A stretch of DNA of 64,000 nucleotides from Liquorilactobacillus sucicola DSM 21376 = JCM 15457 (GTDB taxonomy: Bacteria > Bacillota > Bacilli > Lactobacillales > Lactobacillaceae): the NCBI RefSeq assembly GCF_000612445.1, contig NZ_BALC01000004.1, positions 62,001 to 126,000 of the forward strand. The letters are read 5' to 3'. The position numbers were made by a program, and so were the translations under genes. The notes under the pieces are model-generated. The model was not told where the DNA came from. It did no database searches and saw only the letters and a list, made by a program, of their open reading frames with translations. Shown here piece by piece: positions 33,901 to 41,844 of the stretch. The first letter of the stretch is position 1; each line of letters starts with the position of its first letter.

Positions 33901-34464
33901 ATGTCTAAAACTAGGTTAAAAAAATTCCTTTTTTTCGTATTTTTATTTATTTGTACAATTTTTTCTGCGAATAAGGTGATGTTACAAACACCTAAAGCAT
34001 TAGTTGCAATAACAGCTTTTATTATTTTATCTTTATGGTTAGTTTATCTTGATAATTGCTCGAGCAACTCCTCAAAAGGAATTTCAAAACTAATGTGCTT
34101 AATGCTTTTTTTCAGCTTATGTACTGTGATTATCTGTACCCATGAAAATCGGTATTCAACAAATGAGGTTTATGCTATTCAAATGTTTAATTCAAAAAGT
34201 TTTAAGATTAAAATACATGGTAGGGATTACGTGCTTACTACTCAAAATAACAGTTTTGGTTTTTCCAGAACATATTTTTTCAATTTATACAGAAGACGCG
34301 GGATTTTCTATGAACGTGTTAATAAGAAAGTATATTTTATATATACACGGAATATGCATCCTGATAAAAGTTCGGTATGGATTTTTAAAAATATAGTTTT
34401 GAAAAATATTCATAATTTACAAGTAGATCCGAAAACAGTGTTCTACTATCAACCAATAAATTGA
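33901..34464 (+). CDS. Hypothetical membrane protein, paralogue of 30856
   Basis: The 187-residue protein is not recognised. It has two hydrophobic segments in the first 45 residues and a third at about residues 60-80. A soluble C-terminal domain of about 100 residues follows (FKIKIHGRDY, then FFNLYRRRGIFYERVNKKVY). ATG at 33901 is preferred for the GAGGTGAGG site; an in-frame ATG at 33865 also has a weak AGGA. A truncated copy lies 3 kb upstream. Location among bacteriocin and LytTR genes suggests a defence or immunity role, but this is only context. Confidence 0.65.
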   Translation: MSKTRLKKFLFFVFLFICTIFSANKVMLQTPKALVAITAFIILSLWLVYLDNCSSNSSKGISKLMCLMLFFSLCTVIICTHENRYSTNEVYAIQMFNSKSFKIKIHGRDYVLTTQNNSFGFSRTYFFNLYRRRGIFYERVNKKVYFIYTRNMHPDKSSVWIFKNIVLKNIHNLQVDPKTVFYYQPIN

Positions 34465-34995
34465 TCTCTAATAAGTCATAATTAACCTGAATATACGAAG
34501 TGTATCCTTTGAATGTGCTCAAGAGATGCATACTATAAAAAAATCTGGCATACATTAAATTTCAACAATTCAATATATCAAAATCTTCTTGATTTAATTC
34601 AACAAAATATAACTAAATCAAAATGTGCAGCTGATATTCTTTGTATTTGATCCAACTAGAACAATTGACGATACTTTTTTTGAATTTGAGGATATTAGCC
34701 ACGCAAGCTTATGACATATAGTTTAGCCATAAGCTAATGATCACTTATAGAGTCAAAGAACATATCACTGTTTAAAAACAAGCAATTTAACTGATCAAAG
34801 TTTTAAGAAGGTGAATCAGGTGCAGCTTAAATATATTGAAATTCTTTATAACTGTACTTGAATTCATAGTTTTAATTAATACCAAACTAAAAAGAAATCT
34901 TGTTGAATTAAAAGTAACATAATTGTGCTTAAATTATTGTTTTAAGGTTATTTAATAGAGAATTACTGAATGACACCTAAAAGGAATGATTATAA
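34465..34995. other. AT-rich intergenic stretch, nothing recognised
   Basis: About 530 bases with no supported gene, terminator or repeat. Short runs of TTAAAT/ATTTAA make many trivial palindromes. Confidence 0.45.
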
Positions 34996-35454
34996 ATGAT
35001 AAAAATAAAGGTTGTTAAAATTTCTAAAAATGTGGACGACGAAGTGCTTTTCCATGTACATGAGGTTACTGGAAATATACAACAGGCAATTAGTATTTTA
35101 AAAAGTAATAATCAGCATTTTTTTGCAAGCGCTGTGGATTCCACTCGAGAACAACAGTTGGATTATGCAAATATTGTCTTTGTGGAGTACCTAGAGCGAC
35201 AGATGTTTATTTATACTGCCGATAAAGTTTATTATGTACGATGTTCACTAGCTAAGTTTAATCAAGAATCCCCTAATTATTTAGTTCAAATATCTAAAGC
35301 CACCATGATTAATTTATATACAATTTCCAGTTTTGAGACAAAAATAAATGGCAATTTGTTGGTTACTTTAAATACTGGCGAGCAACAAATTGTTAGTCGA
35401 AAATTTGTTGCTCATCTGCGAAAAAAATTAAAATTATTTAGTATTGTTTCCTGA
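34996..35454 (+). CDS. LytTR domain DNA-binding regulator
   Basis: The 152-residue protein has a C-terminal LytTR DNA-binding domain (ANIVFVEYLERQMFIYTADK, FVAHLRKKLK) and no receiver domain. It is therefore a free-standing LytTR protein of the type that pairs with small membrane inhibitors. The next gene encodes a DUF3021 protein, the usual partner, and the pair may form a LytTR regulatory system. A GGAATGAT site precedes the start, weaker than most in this window. Confidence 0.88.
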   Translation: MIKIKVVKISKNVDDEVLFHVHEVTGNIQQAISILKSNNQHFFASAVDSTREQQLDYANIVFVEYLERQMFIYTADKVYYVRCSLAKFNQESPNYLVQISKATMINLYTISSFETKINGNLLVTLNTGEQQIVSRKFVAHLRKKLKLFSIVS

Positions 35455-35568
35455 TGTGTATTAAAAATGTCATGAAGTGTCATAAGCTATTAACTTTTAA
35501 ACAAGACACCTTTATATTGAGGTTATTGGTCGCACAAGTAACTTGAAAACATTAATGGAGTTGAAAAA

Positions 35569-35946
35569 ATGATATTAAAAAGAGTTTTTCGTGGTTTAGG
35601 TACTGGATCATTCATCTTTTTATTAATAAGATTTTTTAATAAACCAACTTACCTCAATGCAAAAACAATTTTGTTTGTTTTTTTACTTTCGGGTTTTATT
35701 GGTTTAATGACCTTTATATTCGACATAGAAAAAATCAGTCTCTTGGTTGCGGGTAGCATACATTTTATTGCTATCTTATTGTTTATTTTTATGTTTGACT
35801 GGATAGGGCATCTTAATTTTTCGTTTTTCTCTGTTCTTAGTAGTAGCGCTTTAATATACATTCTTTCTTACTTTGTTGTGTATATCAATTTACTTGTTAC
35901 AACTAATAAACTAAACAGTTATGTTAGGAGAATGAATAAACAATAA
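35569..35946 (+). CDS. DUF3021 family membrane protein
   Basis: The 125-residue protein has four hydrophobic segments and fits DUF3021, which normally follows LytTR regulators. In the known LytTR regulatory systems the membrane protein holds the regulator inactive until an unknown signal. The start is preceded by ATGGAG. It ends 1 base into the next gene (35946), so the two are coupled. Confidence 0.82.
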   Translation: MILKRVFRGLGTGSFIFLLIRFFNKPTYLNAKTILFVFLLSGFIGLMTFIFDIEKISLLVAGSIHFIAILLFIFMFDWIGHLNFSFFSVLSSSALIYILSYFVVYINLLVTTNKLNSYVRRMNKQ

Positions 35947-36428
35947 TGGAAAATATGAAGATACTTGCTATAATGGTGCCATTTTCTTACCTGCTTCATT
36001 GTATTGAGGAGTTTGCATTACCAGGAGGTTTTATGACTTGGTATCATAACTTGCGACCATCGTTGAGTAGACAAAAACGAAGTTACTACTGGAGAGTAAA
36101 TATAATCGCTTTTACAATCGTTGCAATTACTGGCGGTTTTGCATTTTTTACTGAGGGTAATAATTCTGGTTTGGTAATTTCTGCTGGTTTTCTGGCCAGT
36201 AATGCAATTTTTACACATATTATTGGTGCAATTAAAACGCGTACTTATTCTCCAGGCATGATAACGGGGATCGTCTTATACTTGCCAATCTGTTTTATGT
36301 GCTATTTTACAACATACTCATTACATTTAATAAGCGTTGGTAACCTGTGTCTTTATATTTGCATTGCCCCGCTCTATGAACTATGGAACTGGCACAAATA
36401 CGAAAAGCTTGCCAAAAAAAGTTGTTAG
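35946..36428 (+). CDS. HXXEE domain membrane protein
   Basis: The 160-residue protein has the HXXEE motif near the N-terminus (LLHCIEEFALPGG) and about five hydrophobic segments. A conserved Asn-rich loop (LASNAIFTHI) is also typical of the family. Function is unknown; the motif could bind metal. Its start overlaps the DUF3021 stop, so it belongs to the LytTR operon. Confidence 0.85.
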   Translation: MENMKILAIMVPFSYLLHCIEEFALPGGFMTWYHNLRPSLSRQKRSYYWRVNIIAFTIVAITGGFAFFTEGNNSGLVISAGFLASNAIFTHIIGAIKTRTYSPGMITGIVLYLPICFMCYFTTYSLHLISVGNLCLYICIAPLYELWNWHKYEKLAKKSC

Positions 36429-36569
36429 CTTATCAAAGTGTGGCTAATATGTTTAGTGCCTTTTTTAAAACACTCACCATAAAATGGTTTGTAATTAAAG
36501 AGATAATTATTTAGATGAATTCGAAGTTCTAGTGAATTAAATGAACAATCAATATATTAAGGAGACACA

Positions 36570-37130
36570 ATGAAATTCAACGCTTTATTTATGCTAATTT
36601 TTTTGGGAGTGATATTTCAAGTAGTTAGAAAACCCTTTGAATTTGAAAAACTCACTAAGTTTACAAATGTTTTTATTCCTTTTTATTCAATAATTATGTT
36701 TATCACCACAATGGTGTGGAATCTTACGAATATCGTGATTTTACTGTTCTTGCTTATGTTATCTGTATTTATTGCTTTATTTCAAGCATCAAAAGTTCAA
36801 ATAAAAAAGATGCCTGGAAAGGGTAATAATAACCAGATGTTAGTATATGTTCGTAAAGGCTATCCTTATCTTTTGGGGTGGGTAATCATTTTTTTAACAG
36901 GAATTGGTTGTTCCCTTTTTTTTGAATCAGTAACTAAGGAGTTTATTTTTAGAGAACTCTTTTCTGAAATCAAAAGTGAATTTTTAGTCTATTCAATATT
37001 CAGTCAACAAAAGAATTGGTATGTCTGGTTAATGAGTGGGGTCACTTCTTTTTTGTATATAAAAATTTTAGAATTCAAAAATCCAGATATAAAAAGTGCT
37101 TTGCATAATAACAAAAAAACACATAGCTAA
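36570..37130 (+). CDS. Hypothetical membrane protein
   Basis: The 186-residue protein is not recognised. Hydrophobic segments lie at about residues 4-16, 32-75 (two passes) and 97-115, and another at about 155-166. A basic loop (VQIKKMPGKGNNNQ) sits between them. AAGGAG precedes the start. It follows the LytTR-DUF3021-HXXEE genes after 140 bases and may be co-regulated. Base composition is as AT-rich as the neighbours. Confidence 0.65.
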   Translation: MKFNALFMLIFLGVIFQVVRKPFEFEKLTKFTNVFIPFYSIIMFITTMVWNLTNIVILLFLLMLSVFIALFQASKVQIKKMPGKGNNNQMLVYVRKGYPYLLGWVIIFLTGIGCSLFFESVTKEFIFRELFSEIKSEFLVYSIFSQQKNWYVWLMSGVTSFLYIKILEFKNPDIKSALHNNKKTHS

Positions 37131-37225
37131 TTTGGCTAGTGAGTCATGAATTTCTTGTGATGTTAAACAGTTATTTAAGCACATGGGAGTATACTTAATC
37201 ACCCTAGTTTCATTTTGAGGAAATC

Positions 37226-37526
37226 CCCAAGTGCCATTTTATTCGGCGGTTTGATAGCTAGTTTAATTTTTGGAGTAGTCTATAGTTGCATGTGCTCTTA
37301 GGGAAGATAGGATTTAGGGAATATTTTATATCAAGTTGTCTACACCATAGCGATTGACTTTGTGTAAAAGTAGAAATATTTTTTCTATTATTCTGCAAGA
37401 TTTTGTGGATTGGTCAGACTTGTTTTTAAATCTGACTGGTGAATCTCCAATGTCGGAAATAAGTTGGTCTCAGGTTATCCTTACAGTCCATTTATGTTAT
37501 GTCTGGTTTCCTTCTTTACCAAGACA
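37226..37526 (+). pseudogene. Debris of a small membrane protein gene
   Basis: Two short frames with protein-like content are separated by stops: a hydrophobic stretch (SAILFGGLIASLIFGVVY, about 37228-37285) and FVDWSDLFLNLTGE followed by SPMSEISWSQVILTVHL (about 37401-37500). The first resembles a membrane helix of DUF3021-like proteins. There is no start or ribosome site. It probably represents a decayed member of the adjacent membrane cluster. Confidence 0.35.
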
Positions 37527-37658
37527 CTAAGGGCAAATATTTATAAAATATAGGCTTTAAAAATATCTGTAGAAGAAGTGAATAAATATCTGCAGAAAGA
37601 AATAATTGATTTTTCAGTGATAAGTAAAAGAACTATGTTTTCAAAGGAGAGTAAAACT

Positions 37659-38177
37659 ATGGCTGACGTGCTTAAAATTATTTTTCAAATAGTTCATAAC
37701 ACTCCTTTTTGGGTGTGGGTCGTTTTAGTGATTTTAATCAAACGCGGAACTGCTTTGATAGCAGAAAGTCCAGTTTCTTTGAAAAGATCATTCATAATGC
37801 CTTCTATTTTCATCATTTGGGGTTTAGATACTATTGTTAATCAATTTGGCAATCCTAATGTACTATTGAATTTTTATGTGATTTCTTTAATTCCAGGTTT
37901 CCTGCTTAGCTATTTGTTATATAAAAAACAAGCATTCTATATTAAGAATGGGTTGCTGATACAAGAAGGCAGTGTTATACCGTTAATAATTATGATGCTT
38001 AATTTTTCAGCTAAATATTTATTGAATGTAGTACTCGCTACACGGCCGATGCTTTATAATGATTTTCAATTTAATATCTTCTATGGGTGTATTTGTGGTT
38101 TCACTATTGGTCTTTTCTTTGGGGGGATTTTTAGAATTGTACAAGCTAAAAGGCAATTAGGTATTCACAAAAAGTAA
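37659..38177 (+). CDS. DUF6622-like membrane protein
   Basis: The 172-residue protein has about five hydrophobic segments. It begins ADVLKIIFQIVHNTPFWVWV, a pattern I associate with small DUF6622-type membrane proteins; this assignment is tentative. ATG at 37659 has AAAGGAGAG 8 bases upstream; the longer reading from 37578 does not. It is followed by a strong terminator at 38307. Function is unknown. Confidence 0.7.
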   Translation: MADVLKIIFQIVHNTPFWVWVVLVILIKRGTALIAESPVSLKRSFIMPSIFIIWGLDTIVNQFGNPNVLLNFYVISLIPGFLLSYLLYKKQAFYIKNGLLIQEGSVIPLIIMMLNFSAKYLLNVVLATRPMLYNDFQFNIFYGCICGFTIGLFFGGIFRIVQAKRQLGIHKK

Positions 38178-38747
38178 ACTCACATTATATAAAATTTATT
38201 TAAGTTTATTTTTTATAATTGTTCATGGAATCTGAATATTTTGTGCTGACTGTCAACTTAGGGGGACTACTCTAGAGAGAATGATAGGGAACTGTATAAG
38301 AACTCCAAAAAAAGGCCCATCAGAAAAAATAATGATGTTTCTGATGGGCCTTTTTTTCGTATAATTAAAGATTAAAGGGTTCTTATGGTAATAAGCAGAA
38401 ATATATATAAATTACAAATTAAGTCAAATAGTATTTGATTTAAAAGCCAGCTGAGTGACAAAGAAATAGCGAGAATAAAATAGTTTACGAGAATGAAAAA
38501 TCTATTGAAAAAGGAAATACTATCCCATACTCTTAGATCGTCAAACCAAAGCGGGAATTATGTGGTGGCTTAAAAATAATTGAAAGCTGGCTACTGGGCA
38601 AGTGCTCGGATTTTAATCTCTTGGTATAAATGAACTGGATAAATTGTAAATAATCATGAAGAGTAGAGTTGACTAAATTATGATATCTATCAAGTTACTA
38701 ATTTTTTCAAAGAAGTGTGCTCTTTCTCACCAAGGACAATATAAAAG
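38178..38747. other. Intergenic stretch with one terminator
   Basis: Beyond the hairpin at 38307-38358, the remaining 390 bases show no supported gene or repeat. Confidence 0.45.
38307..38358. terminator. Strong bidirectional terminator
   Basis: AAAGGCCCATCAGAAA and TTTCTGATGGGCCTTT form a perfect 16-bp stem flanked by A and T runs. Confidence 0.88.
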
Positions 38748-38790
38748 AAAGCCACAGTCATGTTAGATGTTCCTTACGACCATGGCTTTT
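38748..38790. terminator. Terminator of the usp gene
   Basis: AAAGCCACAGTC (about 38748-38760) pairs with GACCATGGCTTT (38778-38789). On the minus strand it follows the universal stress protein stop and runs into TTTCTTTTA. Confidence 0.65.
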
Positions 38791-38814
38791 ATTTATGTGC
38801 AGCAGTTAAGTTTA

Positions 38815-39243
38815 TTAGCGTATAACTAAAACAGAAATCGGTGCGTATTTAGCCATGTATGCTGCTTGACTGCCAAAGTGCTTAGCCAGTCCTTTTTTAG
38901 ATTGAGAACCAATGATAAGCAGGTCAGGTGCTACATGAGGAATAACATCTTTGACGATGGTTTCTCCAGCTTCACCTTCTGCAACAACTGCGCTGACTTT
39001 CTCAACGCCGGCCGCTTGGGCCTCATGCTGATACTTAAGGAGATGTTTTTCCAGCTCCGCGCGTTCACCATGGATGTAATCCTTATCTAAAGCTTCAAAA
39101 ACGTTCATTTCGTGACTTTCAAGGATAGAAACAATAACTAACTCAGCTTCGTCATTCTTGGCTCTTTTAATAGCATAGCGGAATGCAAGAAGTGCATCAG
39201 CGGAATCATCAACACCTACTAGGATTTTTTTAAAATTTTCCAT
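38815..39243 (-). CDS. Universal stress protein UspA family
   Basis: The 142-residue protein has the Usp fold markers: KKILVGVDDSADALLAFRYA at the N-terminus and DLLIIGSQSKKGLAKHFGSQ near the end. The C-terminal nucleotide loop normally reads GxxGxxxxxxxxxGS; here the second Gly is Ser (GSQS), so ATP binding may be altered. The role is general stress tolerance in the cytoplasm. The upstream 300 bases hold a structured RNA of the Lacto-usp kind. Confidence 0.92.
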   Translation of the reverse strand: MENFKKILVGVDDSADALLAFRYAIKRAKNDEAELVIVSILESHEMNVFEALDKDYIHGERAELEKHLLKYQHEAQAAGVEKVSAVVAEGEAGETIVKDVIPHVAPDLLIIGSQSKKGLAKHFGSQAAYMAKYAPISVLVIR

Positions 39244-39261
39244 TGGTTAATTCAACTCCAT

Positions 39262-39547
39262 TCATGTAGTGTGCAAGCAACAAATTAATAACTATTTGTA
39301 GTCTTGGCAGTCGAACTTTGATTACGCGATAGAGAGCATAGACCGTCAAAATTAGCAATCCTAAAATGGCATTCTCGTGTAATCAAAACCTTCGTGATAG
39401 CTTTTTAAAGGGCACCAGCAGGGGAGACCGATCGCTTGAGGTCTCTCTCATGAATAAGCCCAATAAAGCAAGTTAGATGCAACACGGGAAATGACTGAGA
39501 TAACTAGAATTAAAAGTTATATGATTGTGCAAAAATTCATGTGTTCA
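39262..39547 (-). ncRNA. Structured RNA upstream of usp (Lacto-usp / possible 6S RNA)
   Basis: The minus strand shows a hairpin GAGACC...GGTCTC (39453-39431). It also has a long irregular stem in which GGTTTTGATTACACGAGA (39394-39377) pairs with TCTCTATCGCGTAATCAAAG (39335-39316). A GACTGCC segment and a CAGTC segment could close the outer arms. Its position directly ahead of usp matches the Lacto-usp motif of lactic acid bacteria, which has been proposed to be their 6S RNA. The assignment is by position and fold only. Confidence 0.45.
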
Positions 39548-39553
39548 GCAACT

Positions 39554-39575
39554 ATTGTACACCAAGTTTTTTATA
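39554..39575 (-). promoter_or_regulatory. Extended -10 promoter of the usp-upstream RNA
   Basis: On the minus strand TGTACAAT (39561-39554) forms TACAAT with a near extended -10 context. Start is predicted near 39547. Confidence 0.45.
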
Positions 39576-39727
39576 TTGAAAAATTCTTTCAATTCATTTT
39601 GAAAAGCATGCAAAGGCTTTTTGCGGAAAGATAAGAGTCGAGTCGTAAAAACGCAATAGTATATATATGTGTGCTATCTTAAAGAAAGAATGAAGTGAAC
39701 CTTGATAATGGAAATGGTGGGAAAGCA

Positions 39728-40600
39728 ATGTGTCAGAAATATATAATCTTTTTTAATCCGCGAGCTGGAGATGGTAAAGCACAAAAAATAGCCGATGATA
39801 TTCAGAAACGGTTAAAAATAAGAGGACAGGATGTCGCTCAACTGGTAGCTGGAGGTCGAACAGAGGCTATACAAATGCTAATAGGTGAGCTGCCACAAGC
39901 AAAAGCAGTGATTTGTATTGGAGGAGATGGAAGCCTTAATGCAGTGCTGACAGCTTTTGTTCGTGCTAAAAAAAGTGTACCAGTTGGGCTTATTCCGAAT
40001 GGAACAGTTAATAATTTTGCTCAAAAATGGGGGATTCCACTAGACCAGAACAAGGCTTTTGCAAAAATTATGGAAAACAATCTGCATTCCGTGGGTATTG
40101 GTAAATGCGCTGGTCAAGCTGTGGTAAGTTCTTTGGCTTTCGGAAGTTTAGCGAGCATTTCAAATGATGTCCGACAAAGTGAAAAGAAAAAATATGGTTT
40201 GGCGGTTTATGGTTTTAACGCAGTCAAAAATTTGCGTAAAAACCACTCTTATAAAACAGAATTCTATAATGATGTTTTTTCAATGCCTGCGAAAGTCTGG
40301 TTCTGTTTAATAACAACCACTGATTTTGTCGGTGGGCGGCGCTATCTTGGAACACGAAGTGACGGGCTGCACGTAACGATGCTGAACAACATGAAATTCA
40401 GCAAGTTATTGAATTACGGCTATTTTGCCTTGACTGGTAACTTGCGTAAGTCGACCACACTGACATCCTTTGATGTGAAGAAGCTGATCATAAAAACAAC
40501 TGATGGGAAGCTCACAGGCACAAGAATTGATGGTGATCCAGGACCGGACTTGCCGGTCAAGATCGAATGGCTTCCCAATTTTGTTTCTTTTTTCATGTGA
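39728..40600 (+). CDS. Diacylglycerol/lipid kinase family protein (YegS/DgkB type)
   Basis: The 290-residue protein has the diacylglycerol-kinase catalytic motif VICIGGDGSLNAVL (the GGDGT-like loop) and IPNGTVNNFAQKWGIP. It ends with a C-terminal beta domain (TRIDGDPGPDLPVKIEWLP). It should phosphorylate a lipid with ATP at the inner membrane face. GGDGS replaces the usual GGDGT. ATG at 39728 is chosen because GGTGGGAAA lies upstream; a TTG at 39695 is less likely. Confidence 0.9.
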   Translation: MCQKYIIFFNPRAGDGKAQKIADDIQKRLKIRGQDVAQLVAGGRTEAIQMLIGELPQAKAVICIGGDGSLNAVLTAFVRAKKSVPVGLIPNGTVNNFAQKWGIPLDQNKAFAKIMENNLHSVGIGKCAGQAVVSSLAFGSLASISNDVRQSEKKKYGLAVYGFNAVKNLRKNHSYKTEFYNDVFSMPAKVWFCLITTTDFVGGRRYLGTRSDGLHVTMLNNMKFSKLLNYGYFALTGNLRKSTTLTSFDVKKLIIKTTDGKLTGTRIDGDPGPDLPVKIEWLPNFVSFFM

Positions 40601-40694
40601 TACTGAATAATAATGCAATGAGCAGATACTTTTTCATAATACTGGTGTAAGTCTTATAATAACGGTAGATTTTTGTAATTAAGGAGGCATATAA

Positions 40695-41612
40695 ATGGCA
40701 GAAAATATAAGAGTTGGTAAGAGTGATGTCATAACATCAAAGCTAGGATTAGGAACCAACAAAGTAGGTGGGCATAATCTTTTTGAAGGGTTAAGAGATG
40801 AAGATGGTTATGCAGTTGTTAAAGCAGCTTTGGACGAAAAGGTTTCTTTATTGGATACCGCATATATGTACGGTTTAGGACGTTCAGAAGAAATAATTGG
40901 TGATGTTTTGCAAAACTATGAACGTTCGCAGGTTGTACTAGCAACTAAGGCAGCTCAGGATAAGACAAACAATTTAAAAATAAATAACTCACCAGAGTTT
41001 TTAAAACAAGCCGTCGATGAAGCACTACTAAGACTTAAAACTGATTATATTGATATTTTTTATATTCATTTTCCGGATGATGAAACCCCTAAAGATGAGG
41101 CAGTTGGAGCACTAGCAGAACTGAAGAAGACTGGAAAGATCAAGGCAATAGGTGTTTCTAATTTTTCGCTTGCACAGATAAAAGAGGCAAATAAAAATGG
41201 TGAAGTTGATATCGTGGAGGATAATTATAATTTAGTTCACCGCGATGCTGAAAGACAGCTTTTTCCATATTTGAAGGCAAATAACATTACTTTTGTACCG
41301 TATTTCCCATTAGCAGCTGGATTGTTGACCGGAAAATATTCATTAGATGACCACAAAAAATTTAAGAATTTTTCAGCTGAGCAATACAAGAATATTATCG
41401 AAAGTCTGGAGAAAGTGCGCCAGATAGCTGCAAAATACAATGCAACTGTTGCTCAGATATTTTTAGCATGGTATATAGCGGCACCAAGTATAGGAATTGT
41501 CATCCCTGGGGCACGAAAACAAGAACAGGTTTTAAGCAATATTAAAGCGACAGATGTTGATTTGAGTGAAGATGATTTTGCAACTATTGATAAACTATTC
41601 GCTGCATTTTAA
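40695..41612 (+). CDS. Aldo/keto reductase
   Basis: The 305-residue NADPH-dependent oxidoreductase has the AKR tetrad regions: LLDTAYMYG (Asp54, Tyr59), VLATKAAQ (Lys), and IFYIHFPDD (His). It also has KAIGVSNFSLAQIKE, and IVIPGARKQEQVLSN in the cofactor loop. It is close to YajO/IolS-type enzymes. The substrate is unknown. An AAGGAGGC site precedes the start. It is a single gene ending at a strong terminator. Confidence 0.92.
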   Translation: MAENIRVGKSDVITSKLGLGTNKVGGHNLFEGLRDEDGYAVVKAALDEKVSLLDTAYMYGLGRSEEIIGDVLQNYERSQVVLATKAAQDKTNNLKINNSPEFLKQAVDEALLRLKTDYIDIFYIHFPDDETPKDEAVGALAELKKTGKIKAIGVSNFSLAQIKEANKNGEVDIVEDNYNLVHRDAERQLFPYLKANNITFVPYFPLAAGLLTGKYSLDDHKKFKNFSAEQYKNIIESLEKVRQIAAKYNATVAQIFLAWYIAAPSIGIVIPGARKQEQVLSNIKATDVDLSEDDFATIDKLFAAF

Positions 41613-41660
41613 AGTCATTTCTGTGAAATCACTAAGCTTTTTGTGATATAGGGCTTAACT

Positions 41661-41709
41661 AAAAAAATGGGCGGGGTCAAAAATAAATTTTGACTCCACC
41701 CATTTTTTA
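41661..41709. terminator. Terminator (dispersed GGGTCAAAA family)
   Basis: AAAAATGGGCGGGGTCAAAA pairs with TTTTGACTCCACCCATTTTT with mostly Watson-Crick pairs. It is related to the hairpins at 18056, 52095 and 58287. Confidence 0.85.
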
Positions 41710-41762
41710 GTTGAAATATACGAACTAGTGTGCTTCAACAACTAGTCTTTTTCGTTTAACCA

Positions 41763-41807
41763 GCATATTACATTCATAGCTTTTTTTTGACTATGAATGT
41801 AATATGC
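41763..41807. repeat. Perfect 17-bp inverted repeat
   Basis: GCATATTACATTCATAG (41763-41779) and CTATGAATGTAATATGC (41791-41807) enclose a T-rich loop. Unlike a normal terminator the T run lies in the loop. On the minus strand it ends the P-type ATPase unit; its role is unclear. Confidence 0.55.
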
Positions 41808-41844
41808 AGTTAATGTTCAAACTTTAAATTTTATGCCAAACGAT

